From Candidatus Binatia bacterium (GTDB taxonomy: Bacteria; Vulcanimicrobiota; Vulcanimicrobiia; Vulcanimicrobiales; Vulcanimicrobiaceae), in the NCBI GenBank assembly GCA_035544215.1, contig DATKHY010000007.1, positions 1,550,001-1,614,000 on the forward strand: DNA of 64,000 nt, written 5' to 3'. Of this stretch, positions 42,236 through 58,372 are shown one piece after another (position 1 is the first letter of the stretch; each line of letters begins with the position of its first letter). The position numbers and the translations under genes were made by a program. A model generated the notes under the pieces. That model saw nothing but the letters and a program-made list of their open reading frames with translations. It did not search any database and was not told where the DNA came from.

Positions 42236-42884
42236 GCGACGTGGGCTCGGCGCCGATGACCTCCGGCTCGGTAACCTCCTCGACCACGGCCGGGGCGGCC
42301 GCTTCTTCGAGCTCGCGCGCGGTGCGCGACGGCTCGATCGAGACGACGACGGTCTCGGGCGGCGTGAGCAGTTTGAATCCGGTCGGAAGCGGCACGTCGG
42401 CCGCGGTGACGTGCTCGTGCACGCCGAGCTCCGTCACGTCGACCTCGAGGTTCTCCGGGATGCGGTTCGCCGGGCCCTCGACCTCGAGCTCGTGAACGAC
42501 GACGTCCATGACGGCGCCGGCGTTCCGCACGCCGTCGGCGACACCGATCGTGACGATCGGGAGACGCGTGTCGATCGTCTCGTCGGCCGATACGCGCTGA
42601 AGGTCGGCATGAAGGATGTGGCGCGAAACCGGATGCAGCTGGATCTGGCGCACGAGCGCCGTCTGGCGCTTGCGTCCACCGTCGGTCAGCGTGATGATCG
42701 CATTGCGCCCGCCGTGATGCAGCAGCTCTTCGAACGCGTGCGCGTCGACGGCGATGTGTTCCGGCACGTTGCCGTGGCCGTATACGACCGCCGGGATCTT
42801 GCCTTGGGCGCGCAGTGCGTGCGCACCGGTCGTGCCCAGGCGCTCGCGCGGCTGAACCGAGAGTTGCAGGTCCTTGTTGGGCAT
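42222..42884 (-). CDS. rplY: 50S ribosomal protein L25 (general stress protein Ctc form)
   Basis: 220 aa, the long two-domain TL5/Ctc form: N-terminal 5S rRNA-binding domain (LSVQPRERLGTTGAHALRAQGKIPAVVYGHG) and a C-terminal beta domain, then an acidic alanine/glutamate-rich tail. ATG at 42884 preceded by AAAGG. Lies 11 bp after prs and overlaps pth; the order prs-rplY-pth is common in bacteria. Confidence 0.95.
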   Translation of the reverse strand: MPNKDLQLSVQPRERLGTTGAHALRAQGKIPAVVYGHGNVPEHIAVDAHAFEELLHHGGRNAIITLTDGGRKRQTALVRQIQLHPVSRHILHADLQRVSADETIDTRLPIVTIGVADGVRNAGAVMDVVVHELEVEGPANRIPENLEVDVTELGVHEHVTAADVPLPTGFKLLTPPETVVVSIEPSRTARELEEAAAPAVVEEVTEPEVIGAEPTSPETE

Positions 42885-42895
42885 TGCGACCTTTC

Positions 42896-43912
42896 TTAAA
42901 CCGCGGCGACCGCTTCCGGCGGCGCACCGAGAACGCCGTTGGCGGGCTCGTCGCCCGCGAACAGCTCGGAGACGGAGCGGTTCGTCGTGATGCGGCTGAT
43001 CGCGTCGGCGAACACTTGCGCGATCGACAGTTGTACGAATTTTGGATGATCGGCGGCGTTTTCGAACGGTATCGTGTTGGTGATGAGCACCTTCTCGATC
43101 TCGGACTGCTCCAAGACCTCGACCGCCTCGCCCGCGAAGATGCCGTGCGACGCCACGGTGAAGACCCGCGTCGCGCCGCGCGACTTGATCGCCCCCGCCG
43201 CCTTCGCCAGCGTGCCCCCCGTCGAGATCATGTCGTCCACGACCACCGCGACCTTCCCCGCCACTTCGCCGACGATGTCGGTCACCTCGGCGACGTCGGG
43301 CTCGGGGCGCCGCTTGAAGACGATCGCGAGCGAGCTGCCCAGACGCTTCGCGAAGAGCTCGGCTCGGTGCACCCCGCCGGCGTCCGGCGAGACGATGACG
43401 ATCTTGTCGTCGCAGAGGCCTTCCTTCTTGAGGTAGTTGCAGAGCACTGGCATCGCCATCAGGTTGTCGACGGGAATGTCGAAGAAGCCTTGAATCTGAG
43501 CGGCGTGCAGGTCCATCGTGACGATGCGCCGGGCGCCGGTGACCTTCAATAGGTTGGCGATCACCTTGGCCGAGATCGGCTCGCGCCCTTTGGTCTTCTT
43601 GTCCTGCTTCGCGTAGCCGTAGTAAGGAATCACCGCCGTGATGCGCGCAGCCGAGGCGCGGCGCAGCGCGTCGATCATCAGAAGGAGCTCCATCACGGCG
43701 TCGTTGACGCCCTTGCCGTTGGGCGCCTTGCAGATCGACTGCACGACGAACACTTCGGAGCCGCGGACGTTCTCACCGATCTCGATGCGCGTCTCCTCGT
43801 TGCGGAACTCCGAAACCAGTGCCTTGCCGACGTGCAGGCGCAGGCGCTTCGCGATCTCCTCGGCGAGCTGCGGATTGGAGTTTCCGGCGAAAAGAAGCGG
43901 TGGCTGGTTCAC
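42896..43912 (-). CDS. prs: ribose-phosphate pyrophosphokinase
   Basis: Makes PRPP from ribose-5-phosphate and ATP, feeding purines, pyrimidines, histidine and the tryptophan operon nearby. 338 aa class I enzyme: FRNEETRIEIGENVRG, flexible loop YYGYAKQDKKTKGREPISAK (the usual RQDRK reads KQDKK), DLHAAQIQGFF, IVSPDAGGVHRAE, and the PRPP loop VVVDDMISTGGTLAKAA. GTG start at 43912; no Shine-Dalgarno seen. Divergent from uvrB across 61 bp. Confidence 0.96.
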   Translation of the reverse strand: MNQPPLLFAGNSNPQLAEEIAKRLRLHVGKALVSEFRNEETRIEIGENVRGSEVFVVQSICKAPNGKGVNDAVMELLLMIDALRRASAARITAVIPYYGYAKQDKKTKGREPISAKVIANLLKVTGARRIVTMDLHAAQIQGFFDIPVDNLMAMPVLCNYLKKEGLCDDKIVIVSPDAGGVHRAELFAKRLGSSLAIVFKRRPEPDVAEVTDIVGEVAGKVAVVVDDMISTGGTLAKAAGAIKSRGATRVFTVASHGIFAGEAVEVLEQSEIEKVLITNTIPFENAADHPKFVQLSIAQVFADAISRITTNRSVSELFAGDEPANGVLGAPPEAVAAV

Positions 43913-43973
43913 GGCTGGAGGCTCGTTCGCTAACTGAATCGTTCGGCCCTCGGAGGCTGTTCTATGGAAGGCA

Positions 43974-46019
43974 GTGGCTGCGGAATTTACCTTAGCTTCC
44001 CCCTTCGCGCTAGCCGGGGATCAACCCAAGGCGACGGAGGCGTTGGCTCGCGGGGTCCAGAGTGGCGACCACGCTCAAACGTTGCTCGGGGTCACCGGAA
44101 GCGGCAAGACCATGGCGATGGCGCGGACGATCGAGCTGGTCCGCAAGCCGACGCTCGTCCTTTGCCACAACAAGACGCTCGCCGCTCAGCTCTGCGCCGA
44201 GTTTCGCGAGTTCTTCCCGGACAACGCTGTCGAATACTTCGTTTCGTACTTCGACTACTATCAGCCCGAGGCGTACGTGCCGTCGACCGACACGTACATC
44301 GAGAAGGACAGCTCGATCAACGACGAGATCGAGCGCCTAAGACATTCGGCGACGCAGTCGTTGCTGACGCGGCGCGACACCCTGATCGTGGCCTCCGTTT
44401 CGTGCATCTTCGGCCTGGGCTCTCCCTCCGACTACATGGAGATGTCGGCGCGCGTGCGCATCGGCGAGGAGATGGATCGCGATGCCCTGCTGCGCAAGCT
44501 CGTCGACATGCAATACCGGCGTAACGACCTCAACCTCGTGCGCGGTACGTTTCGCGTGCGCGGCGACACTCTGGAGTTCGTCGGCGTCGACGAGGAGCTG
44601 GTGCACCGGATCGAGTTCTTCGGGGACGAGATCGAGGCGATCAACGTCGTCAATCTGCTGACCGGCGAGTACCTCGAGAGCAAAGACGAGCTGTTGATTT
44701 TCCCGGCCAAGCACTTCATCACGCCGGAGGAAAAGCTGCGGCGCGCGATCGTCTCAATTGAGGCCGAGCTCGAGGAGCGGCTCGCGTACTTTCGCGGCCG
44801 CGGGAAGCTGCTGGAGGCGCAGCGCCTCGAGATGCGCACGCGCTACGACCTCGACATGCTGCGCGAGGTCGGCTATTGCAACGGCATCGAGAACTACTCG
44901 CGTCATCTTACCGGGCGCGAGCCCGGCTCGACGCCCTGGTGCCTGATTGATTTCTTCCCCAAGGATTGGCTGATCTTCGTTGACGAGTCGCACGTGACGC
45001 TGCCGCAGGTCCACGGCATGTACGCCGGGGACCGCTCTCGCAAGGAGGTCTTGGTCGAACACGGATTCCGTCTGCCGAGCGCGCTCGATAACCGGCCGCT
45101 GACCTACGACGAGTTCGACCGGCACATCCCGCAGGTGATCTACGTCTCGGCGACGCCCGGAAGCTACGAGACGGGCCGCAGCGCGCAGGTAGTCGAGATG
45201 ATCATCCGGCCTACCGGGCTGGTTGATCCCGAGGTCGAGGTGCGGCCGACGCGCAATCAGGTGGACGACCTGATGGAAGAGATCGCGATCCGGGCGGCGC
45301 GCCAGGAGCGCGTCCTCGTCACGACGCTGACGAAGAAAATGGCCGAGGACCTCACAGACTACTTGCTGGAGAACGGCCTCCGCGTGCGTTACCTGCACAG
45401 CGAGATCGACACGCTCGAGCGGGTCGCGATCTTGCGCGATCTACGTGCCGGCGTCTTCGACGTGCTGGTCGGGATCAATCTCCTGCGCGAGGGGCTCGAT
45501 CTGCCGGAGGTATCGCTCGTCGGCATCCTGGACGCCGACAAGGAAGGGTATTTGCGCAGCGGCACGTCGCTGATCCAGACGATCGGGCGCGCCTCACGCA
45601 ATGTGGACGGCAAGGTGATCATGTACGCCGACGCGGTGACGGAGTCGATGGCGCGGGCGATCGGCGAGACGCGCCGCCGGCGGGAGATGCAGGTGGAATA
45701 CAATCGCGAGCATGGCATCGAGCCGAAGTCGGTGCGCAAGGAGATCCACGACATCCTGAGCATGGTCGGTGCCACGGAGGAGAACACGGCGAAGCTGCGG
45801 CTCGAGAAGCTGCCGCGTGACGCCGCCGTCAAGATGGCTCGCGACCTGGAGCGCAAGATGCGCGACGCAGCAGTGAACCTCGAGTTCGAGAAGGCCGCGG
45901 CGCTGCGCGACGAGCTGATCGAGCTGCGCAGGCAGATCGGCGGCAACGAGTCCGTACTCTTCGGAGGCAAGGCGCCGAAGATCTTCGACAGGGCACTGGC
46001 AGAGCTCGTCGGTGGGTAA
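43974..46019 (+). CDS. uvrB: excinuclease ABC subunit B
   Basis: DNA damage-verifying helicase-like subunit of nucleotide excision repair. 681 aa: Walker A GVTGSGKT, beta-hairpin [42 protein letters not shown], helicase motifs VSATPG and QTIGRASRN, and the C-terminal UvrC-binding coiled coil ([26 protein letters not shown]). GTG at 43974 is the first start in frame. A stronger GGAGG lies seven bases before an out-of-frame ATG at 43964, so initiation context is odd. First gene of the long uvrB-to-trpA train. Confidence 0.97.
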   Translation: MAAEFTLASPFALAGDQPKATEALARGVQSGDHAQTLLGVTGSGKTMAMARTIELVRKPTLVLCHNKTLAAQLCAEFREFFPDNAVEYFVSYFDYYQPEAYVPSTDTYIEKDSSINDEIERLRHSATQSLLTRRDTLIVASVSCIFGLGSPSDYMEMSARVRIGEEMDRDALLRKLVDMQYRRNDLNLVRGTFRVRGDTLEFVGVDEELVHRIEFFGDEIEAINVVNLLTGEYLESKDELLIFPAKHFITPEEKLRRAIVSIEAELEERLAYFRGRGKLLEAQRLEMRTRYDLDMLREVGYCNGIENYSRHLTGREPGSTPWCLIDFFPKDWLIFVDESHVTLPQVHGMYAGDRSRKEVLVEHGFRLPSALDNRPLTYDEFDRHIPQVIYVSATPGSYETGRSAQVVEMIIRPTGLVDPEVEVRPTRNQVDDLMEEIAIRAARQERVLVTTLTKKMAEDLTDYLLENGLRVRYLHSEIDTLERVAILRDLRAGVFDVLVGINLLREGLDLPEVSLVGILDADKEGYLRSGTSLIQTIGRASRNVDGKVIMYADAVTESMARAIGETRRRREMQVEYNREHGIEPKSVRKEIHDILSMVGATEENTAKLRLEKLPRDAAVKMARDLERKMRDAAVNLEFEKAAALRDELIELRRQIGGNESVLFGGKAPKIFDRALAELVGG

Positions 46020-46824
46020 CGCGGTCGGCGACGTCCTGACCCGTTCGATTTTGAACGTGCCGCAGCTCCTGGCCGAGCTGCTGATCGTCGCCGCCGTCGT
46101 CGCCTGCGCTGTCATACTGCACGCCTACCTGCAGCGCCGGTTCCGCAGCGAGCTGCTGCGGCGACACAACGACGTGGCCGGCTACCTCTTCTCCGCGGTC
46201 GGCATTCTCTACGCGGTCGTTCTCGGCTTCGTCGTCGTCGTCGTTTGGCAAAAATACGACGCGACCGTCTCTAACGTCGAGAGCGAGATCAATGCCGTCG
46301 GCGATTTGTACCACGTCGTGGACGGGTACTCGGAGCCCGCGCGTGCGCAGATTCGCGGCGATCTGAGAGCGTACGTCAACCTCGTGATCGGCACCGAGTG
46401 GCCGGCCATGGCGAAACGGCAGCCGATTCCGCAGGCGGGAGCGAATATACTCGACGATGTTTTCTACCGCGCGGACTCGTTCTCTCCGGCGAATTTCCGA
46501 CAGTTCGCGGCGCAGCAGGCCGCGCTGCAGGCGAGTCAACGGCTCGCCGATGCCCGACGCGTGCGATTGATCGAAGCCGTGCCCGCCGTTCCTTCGGTAC
46601 TCTGGTTCGCGTTGATCGCCGGCGCTCTAGCGATGATCTCGTTTTGCTACATTTTCGGCGTCGAAAGCAGGCCGGCCCAGCTCATGATGACCGCAGTGCT
46701 GGTCGGGCTAATCGGCATCCTCTTCGTCGTTATCGGCGCCTTCTCGACGCCGTTCGCCGGTTCGGTCCGAATCTCGCCCGACGGATGGCTCTATCTGCAA
46801 CAGCGTCTGCCGCACATCTCGTAG
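46012..46824 (+). CDS. DUF4239-family membrane protein
   Basis: 270 aa, four transmembrane helices: two at the N-terminus ([43 protein letters not shown]), a soluble middle, two at the C-terminus. The segment [28 protein letters not shown] matches DUF4239, bestrophin-like proteins of unknown function. GTG overlaps the uvrB stop by 8 bp. Confidence 0.8.
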   Translation: MGNAVGDVLTRSILNVPQLLAELLIVAAVVACAVILHAYLQRRFRSELLRRHNDVAGYLFSAVGILYAVVLGFVVVVVWQKYDATVSNVESEINAVGDLYHVVDGYSEPARAQIRGDLRAYVNLVIGTEWPAMAKRQPIPQAGANILDDVFYRADSFSPANFRQFAAQQAALQASQRLADARRVRLIEAVPAVPSVLWFALIAGALAMISFCYIFGVESRPAQLMMTAVLVGLIGILFVVIGAFSTPFAGSVRISPDGWLYLQQRLPHIS

Positions 46825-46845
46825 CGCGGCATCGAAAGGTTTAAC

Positions 46846-47199
46846 ATGCTGATCGTCACGGTCGCCGCCTACTCGACCCCGTCGCCTGCTCCGGCTGCGA
46901 GTGCGGCCATGCTGAACCGCGCCAAGTCCGTGTTCGCGCAGCTGCAGTCAGGCAAGGTCGACCGTTCGCAGCTCACGCCGCAGATGAACGGCGCCAGCGA
47001 TGCGCAGTTAAAGTCGGTTCAGTCGTCGATTGCGCACGGAAGCCCGACGTCGTTCGAGCAGCAGCAGTCGTTTTCCCAAGGTGGCTACACGTACGCCGTC
47101 TATCTCGTTACGTTCGCCGACGGATCGAAGGTCAATTTCGTCTTTGCCCTCGATTCGCAGGGCAAAGTCGCCGGCATGCGGGTCACCGGCGCGCCCTAG
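46846..47199 (+). CDS. small exported hypothetical protein
   Basis: 117 aa. Short hydrophobic N-terminus (MLIVTVAAYS) that could be a signal peptide, Ala/Pro linker, then a compact domain (LNRAKSVFAQLQSGKVDRSQLTPQMN; YAVYLVTFADGSKVNFVFALDSQGKVAGMRV) like secreted DUF3887-type domains; assignment weak. AAAGG six bases before ATG. Within the uvrB-uvrA train. Confidence 0.6.
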   Translation: MLIVTVAAYSTPSPAPAASAAMLNRAKSVFAQLQSGKVDRSQLTPQMNGASDAQLKSVQSSIAHGSPTSFEQQQSFSQGGYTYAVYLVTFADGSKVNFVFALDSQGKVAGMRVTGAP

Positions 47200-47206
47200 C
47201 TTCGAA

Positions 47207-47944
47207 GTGCATTTGCGCCGCATCGACCTCGTCCTCTTTGACTTGGACGACACGCTGCACGACGACACCTACGCGTATACCAGCGCCGCGGAGGAGGTCG
47301 CTCGCGAGGTCGCGGCCGAGCACGGCATCGACGCCCTGGCGCTGAAGTCCGCGTACGTCGCGGAGTCCGAGGGCTTCTGGCACCGCCTCTCGCCGCTCGA
47401 CCTGAAGGTGAAGCTCGCCAACCTGCGCGCGAGCATGTGGCAAGCGGCGCTCGAGAGAGTTGGGGCCGGCGGCGATCCCGAGCTCGCGCTTCGCAGCGCG
47501 GAGCGGTACAACGACTACCGCAGAAAGTACTTTACGCTCTTTCCCGGCGCCGTCGAGCTGCTGCGTGCGTTGCGCGAGCGCGGCGTCAAGCTCGGCATCG
47601 TCACGAACGGCCTCTCGGAGACACATCGCGAAAAGATCGCACTCTTGCAGATCGGCGAATACTTCGATGCCATATTCCTCTCCGACGAGGTCGGCATGGT
47701 GAAGCCCGACCCGCTGCTCTTCGCGCACGCGTGCCGGACGCTGGGCGGAGCTCCGGCCCACGGCGCGATGGTCGGCGACCGCTACGACCGCGACGTCCGG
47801 GGCGCGATGGATGCCGGGCTTTATACGATCTGGCTCAACGTGCGTGATGAGGAGCTGCCGCCCGGCGCGACGCCTCCCGACGCGACCTGCAGCTCGATTG
47901 CGGAAGCCGCCCGCATACTTCTCGCGCCAGCCGGGGTCTCTTAA
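47207..47944 (+). CDS. HAD-family hydrolase (YjjG-like)
   Basis: 245-aa HAD phosphatase: motif [10 protein letters not shown] (here FDLDDTL), helical C1 cap, motif II IVTNG, motif III Lys in MVKPDP, motif [13 protein letters not shown]. Probably a nucleotidase or house-cleaning phosphatase. GTG at 47207 is 7 bp after the previous stop; TTG at 47213 is an alternative. Upstream of uvrA by 5 bp. Confidence 0.85.
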   Translation: MHLRRIDLVLFDLDDTLHDDTYAYTSAAEEVAREVAAEHGIDALALKSAYVAESEGFWHRLSPLDLKVKLANLRASMWQAALERVGAGGDPELALRSAERYNDYRRKYFTLFPGAVELLRALRERGVKLGIVTNGLSETHREKIALLQIGEYFDAIFLSDEVGMVKPDPLLFAHACRTLGGAPAHGAMVGDRYDRDVRGAMDAGLYTIWLNVRDEELPPGATPPDATCSSIAEAARILLAPAGVS

Positions 47945-47949
47945 GAAAC

Positions 47950-54210
<6,261 letters not shown>

Positions 54211-54214
<4 letters not shown>

Positions 54215-54795
54215 CGGCGCCTGCTCGCCGCGTGCTGTTCGTGGACAACTTCGACAGCTTCGCCTACAACGTCGTGCACCTGCTCGCCGCGTGCGGGGCG
54301 GATCCCGACGTGCTCCTCAACGACGACCCGCGCGTCTGTCCCGATGTGCTCGAGAGCTACGATGCGCTCGTCGTGGGGCCGGGGCCCGGACGGCCGGAAC
54401 ACGCGCCGCAGATGCTTGCCGTGGTGAGCGCGGCGATCGAGCGCGGGGCGCCGGTGCTCGGCATCTGTCTCGGCCTCCAGGCGATCGGCGAGGCCCTCGG
54501 CGGCGCCGTCGTTCATGCGCCGCAGCTGATGCACGGCAAGACGTCGCGCATCGAGCACGACGGCACGGGCATCTTCGCCGGCGCGCCGTCGCCGCTGATC
54601 GCGACGCGCTACCACTCGCTCTGCCTCGACCCCGCGACGATTCCCGGCGAGCTGCGCGTCAACGCGCGCAGCGAGGATGGCGTCGTACAGGGCATCGCGC
54701 ACCGCGAGCGGCCGGTGTTCGGCGTGCAGTTCCATCCCGAGTCGGTGCTGAGCGAACACGGCGCCACGCTCGTCAAAAACTTTCTTTCGTTATAA
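54211..54795 (+). CDS. trpG: anthranilate synthase component II (glutamine amidotransferase)
   Basis: 194-aa class I amidotransferase: VDNFDSFAYNVVHLL, VVGPGPGRPE, catalytic Cys in GICLGLQAIGE, His-Glu in GVQFHPESVLSEHG. GTG start overlaps trpE (GTGA). Stop TAATG overlaps trpD. Confidence 0.96.
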
Positions 54796-55808
54796 TGGGG
54801 GAATTCGCACCGCTGCTCCGACGCGTCGTGGCGCGCGAGGATCTCTCCGAAGACGAGGCGGCCGCGTTCGTCGGCGAAATCATGGACGGCGGCTACACGC
54901 CGGTGCAGTCCGCGGCGCTGCTCGCCGCGCTCGCTTCCAAGGGTGAGACGCCGGCGGAGATCACGGGCGCGGCGCGCGCCATGCGCGAGCGCAGCCTGCA
55001 CGTCGAGCACGGCCTGCCCGTGGTCGTCGACGTCGTGGGTACCGGCGGCGATCACGCCGGCACGATCAACATCTCGACGATGGCGGCGCTGGTCGTCGCC
55101 GCCGCGGGGACGCCGGTCGCGAAGCACGGCAACCGCGCGGCGTCGAGCGCCTGCGGAAGCGCGGACCTGCTCGAGGCGGCGGGTTTCTCGATCGAGATTC
55201 CGCCCGAACGCGCCGCCGCGATGCTGCGCGAGTGCGGCTTCACGTTCATGTTCGCGCCGCGGTACCATCCGGCGATGCGCAACGCGGCGCCGGTGCGTCG
55301 CGAGCTCGGCGTCCGCACGATCTTCAACCTGCTCGGCCCGCTGACGAATCCAGCGCGCGCGACGCATCAGGTCGTCGGCGTCGCGCACGAGTCGCTGGTC
55401 GCAAACATCGGCCGGGCGCTCCGCGGGCTGGGCGTGCGCCGCGGCGCGGTCGTGCACGGACGCAGCGGCGTCGACGAGGTCGTCGGCGACGCGCCCACGC
55501 TCGTGTATTCGTTCGACGAGGAAGGTGAGCGCCTGTGGGAGCTCGATCCGTCGGCGTTCGGGGTGGCGGCGCCGCTGGCGACGCCGCTCGGCGGTTCCGT
55601 CGCCGCGTGCCGGGACGCGTTCGCGGAGATCCTCGGCGGCGCTCCCGGCTCCGCCTCGGACGTCGTGGCGCTCAACGCTGCGGTCGTGTTCTACGTTACC
55701 GGAGCGCACGCACAGTTGCGCGACGCGTTCGAACACGCGCGCAGCATCCTGCACGCAGGCGACGCGTGGCGCACGTTCGAGCGAGCGCGGGCGATGACGC
55801 ATGGCTGA
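54795..55808 (+). CDS. trpD: anthranilate phosphoribosyltransferase
   Basis: Joins anthranilate to PRPP. 337 aa: helical N-domain, VVDVVGTGGDHAGTINISTMAALVVAAAG (PRPP/pyrophosphate loop), KHGNRAASSACGSADLLEA, FAPRYHPAMRNAAPVRRELGVRTIFNLLGPLTNPA. Complete; overlaps trpG by one base and trpF by 8 bp. Confidence 0.97.
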   Translation: MGEFAPLLRRVVAREDLSEDEAAAFVGEIMDGGYTPVQSAALLAALASKGETPAEITGAARAMRERSLHVEHGLPVVVDVVGTGGDHAGTINISTMAALVVAAAGTPVAKHGNRAASSACGSADLLEAAGFSIEIPPERAAAMLRECGFTFMFAPRYHPAMRNAAPVRRELGVRTIFNLLGPLTNPARATHQVVGVAHESLVANIGRALRGLGVRRGAVVHGRSGVDEVVGDAPTLVYSFDEEGERLWELDPSAFGVAAPLATPLGGSVAACRDAFAEILGGAPGSASDVVALNAAVVFYVTGAHAQLRDAFEHARSILHAGDAWRTFERARAMTHG

Positions 55809-56421
55809 CGTGTGGACAAAGCTGTGCGGTTGCACGGCGTGGAACGACGTCGCCCTAGCGATCCACGCCGGCGCGGACGCGTTCGGAATGATCTTTGCGG
55901 AGTCGCCGCGGCGCATCGAATGGAGCGCGGCCGTCGAGATCGCGCGGCGCCTTCCGGCCGAGATCGCGCCGGTCGCGGTCTTCGTCGATCCGTCGCGAGA
56001 CGAGGTCGAGGCGGTGCGCGCGCTCTTCCCGCGGGCGCTGCTGCAGTTCTCCGGCGACGAAACGCCGGAATTCGTCGCGCGCTACGGGGATCGCGCGCTC
56101 AAGGCGCTGCACGTGGACGCATCCTGGGACGAGATCGCGCGCCGCGCGGCGCTTTTTCCGGATGCGACGCTGCTGTTCGATTCGCGCCGCGACGGCCTGG
56201 CCGGCGGCACGGGCACGCCGTTTGCCTGGGAAGGCGCCGCGCCGCTCGCCGCGCTGCGGCGCGTCGTCATCGCGGGCGGCCTGACCCCCGAGAACGTCGC
56301 GACGTGTTTGTCGAGCACGCACGCCTACGGCGTGGACGTGCGCAGCGGGGTCGAGACGGCGGGACGCAAGGATCCAGAAAAGATGCGCGCGTTCGTGCAA
56401 GCGTCGCGGGGTTCGCGATGA
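55801..56421 (+). CDS. trpF: phosphoribosylanthranilate isomerase
   Basis: 206-aa (beta/alpha)8 isomerase: catalytic Cys in [35 protein letters not shown], catalytic Asp in [24 protein letters not shown] and GVDVRSGVE. Follows trpD directly; the expected trpC is absent at this point. Confidence 0.95.
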   Translation: MADVWTKLCGCTAWNDVALAIHAGADAFGMIFAESPRRIEWSAAVEIARRLPAEIAPVAVFVDPSRDEVEAVRALFPRALLQFSGDETPEFVARYGDRALKALHVDASWDEIARRAALFPDATLLFDSRRDGLAGGTGTPFAWEGAAPLAALRRVVIAGGLTPENVATCLSSTHAYGVDVRSGVETAGRKDPEKMRAFVQASRGSR

Positions 56422-57578
56422 AGCCGGACGCGCGGGGCTACTTCGGAAGGTTCGGCGGGCGCTTCGTCCCGGAGGTGCTGATCGCCGCGCTCGACGAGCT
56501 GGAGCGCGCCGCGGCGGCGGCGTTCGGAGATCCGGCCTTCTGGAACGAGTACCACGCGGTGCTGCGCGACTTCGTCGGCCGGCCGTCGCCGATCTACGAG
56601 TGCGAGCGCTACGCTTCGGACAGTTCGGCTGCGCCGCTCGTGCTCAAGCGCGAAGACACCAATCACACGGGCGCGCACAAGATCAACAACACGGTCGGCC
56701 AGGCCCTGCTGGCGCGGCGCATGGGCAAGCGCCGGCTGCTGGCGGAGACCGGCGCGGGGCAGCACGGCGTGGCGACTGCGACGGTCGGCGCGAAGTTTGG
56801 CTTGCCCGTCGACGTCTACATGGGCGCCCGCGACGTCGAGCGGCAGGCGCTCAACGTCCACGTGATGCGACTGCTCGGCGCGCAGGTGCACGCCGTCGGC
56901 AGCGGGACCCAGACGCTAAAAGACGCGACCAACGAGGCGTTTCGCGTCTGGGCGGAGCGCGTCGAAGACACGTTTTACGTGATCGGCAGCGTCGTCGGCG
57001 CACATCCGTATCCGTATCTCGTGCGCGAGCTGCAAAAGGTCATTGGCGTCGAGGCTCGCCGCCAAGTTCTCGAGCGCTACGGGCGGCTGCCGAGCGATGT
57101 GATCGCCTGCGTCGGGGGCGGCAGTAACGCGATCGGGATCTTCGCGGGGTTCCTCGACGATCCGGACGTGAAGCTGTGGGGTGTCGAGGCCGCCGGCGAG
57201 GGCCTCGCGAGCGGCAAGACGGCCGCGTCGCTGAGCGCCGGCAGCGTCGGCGTGCTGCACGGCTCGCGTTCGTATTTATTGCAGAGCGACGAGGGGCAGG
57301 TGCTGCCGACGCATTCGGTCGGCGCGGGCCTCGACTATCCGGGCGTCGGTCCGGAGCACGCGTTCCTGAAGGAGAGCGGTCGCGCGCGCTATGTCAGCGT
57401 CACCGACGCGCAGGCGGTCGACGCCTTCCACGAGTTCGCGCGCAGCGAGGGCATCGTTCCGGCGCTGGAGAGCGCGCACGCGCTCGCGTTCGCGTGCGTG
57501 CTCGCAACCGAGCGCGGAGGCGACGATCTGATTCTCGTCAACCTCAGCGGCCGCGGCGACAAAGACCTGGCGCGATGA
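56418..57578 (+). CDS. trpB: tryptophan synthase beta chain
   Basis: PLP enzyme joining indole and serine. 386 aa: [18 protein letters not shown] lysine Lys88 in [32 protein letters not shown] phosphate site, [10 protein letters not shown]-type end ([10 protein letters not shown]). ATGA junctions with trpF and trpA. TrpB1 type, pairing with TrpA. Confidence 0.97.
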   Translation: MKPDARGYFGRFGGRFVPEVLIAALDELERAAAAAFGDPAFWNEYHAVLRDFVGRPSPIYECERYASDSSAAPLVLKREDTNHTGAHKINNTVGQALLARRMGKRRLLAETGAGQHGVATATVGAKFGLPVDVYMGARDVERQALNVHVMRLLGAQVHAVGSGTQTLKDATNEAFRVWAERVEDTFYVIGSVVGAHPYPYLVRELQKVIGVEARRQVLERYGRLPSDVIACVGGGSNAIGIFAGFLDDPDVKLWGVEAAGEGLASGKTAASLSAGSVGVLHGSRSYLLQSDEGQVLPTHSVGAGLDYPGVGPEHAFLKESGRARYVSVTDAQAVDAFHEFARSEGIVPALESAHALAFACVLATERGGDDLILVNLSGRGDKDLAR

Positions 57579-58372
57579 GCTTATGTCTGCGGGACGGGTT
57601 CGAGCGCGCGAAGCGCGAGCGCCGCGTCGCGTTCGTCCCGTACCTCATGGCGGGCGATCCGGATCTCGCGACGACCCAGATCTTGATCGACGCGCTGAGC
57701 TCGGCCGGCGCCGACATCATCGAGCTCGGCGTGCCGTACAGCGACCCGCTCGCCGACGGACCCAGCATCGCTTCCGCCGGCGCGCGTGCTCTAGCCGCCG
57801 GAACGCGGCTCGCCGACGTACTGGCGCTCGCGGCGCGATGCTCCTCGCGTTGCGCGCCGCTACTGCTCTTCACGTATTTCAATCTCGTCGACCGATTCGG
57901 AGTCGCGCGCTTCGCGCGGGAGGCCGCCGCGGCCGGTACCGCCGGCGCCATCGTGCCCGACGTCGCCCTGGAGGAATCCGAAGAGCTGCGCGACGCGCTG
58001 CGCGCACAGTCGCTCGCGATGCCGTTGTTGGTCGCGCCCTCGACGCCGCGCGAGCGCGCGGCGCGCATCGCGGCAGCGTCGAGCGGGTTCGTCTACGTCG
58101 TCTCGCGGCTCGGCGTTACCGGAGCATCCGTCGCGCCGAAGCTCGATGCGCTCAAGGTGCAGCTCGGGATGCTGCGCGAGCTGACGCGCGAGCCGCTCGC
58201 GGTCGGTTTCGGCTTGCATCGCGCGACCGACGTGCGCGACGTCGCCCCGTTCGCCGACGGCGTGGTGGTGGGGAGCGCGCTCGTCGACGCGTACGCGGGA
58301 TCGCGCGGCGCAGAGGCCGCGCGGCGCGTCACGGAATTCGTTGCGCCGCTGATTGCGGCGGCGTCGGCGTAG
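57575..58372 (+). CDS. trpA: tryptophan synthase alpha chain
   Basis: Cleaves indole-3-glycerol phosphate. 265 aa barrel: [13 protein letters not shown], catalytic Glu in [38 protein letters not shown], catalytic-loop Asp in [34 protein letters not shown]. Last gene of the plus-strand train; its final 44 bp overlap the convergent nnr gene. Confidence 0.96.
   Translation: MSLCLRDGFERAKRERRVAFVPYLMAGDPDLATTQILIDALSSAGADIIELGVPYSDPLADGPSIASAGARALAAGTRLADVLALAARCSSRCAPLLLFTYFNLVDRFGVARFAREAAAAGTAGAIVPDVALEESEELRDALRAQSLAMPLLVAPSTPRERAARIAAASSGFVYVVSRLGVTGASVAPKLDALKVQLGMLRELTREPLAVGFGLHRATDVRDVAPFADGVVVGSALVDAYAGSRGAEAARRVTEFVAPLIAAASA

Noticed and set aside
43924-43945. LexA/SOS box upstream of uvrB
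   Set aside because: Neither CGAAC-N4-GTTCG nor GTTC-N7-GTTC spacing is met.
43964-44524. ATG at 43964 with ideal GGAGG spacing as a separate gene
   Set aside because: The frame is a shadow of uvrB with arginine-rich low-complexity translation and no family features.
54788-54797. TATAAT within the trpG-trpD junction as an internal promoter
   Set aside because: It is formed by the TAATG stop/start overlap and has no -35 partner; chance is sufficient.
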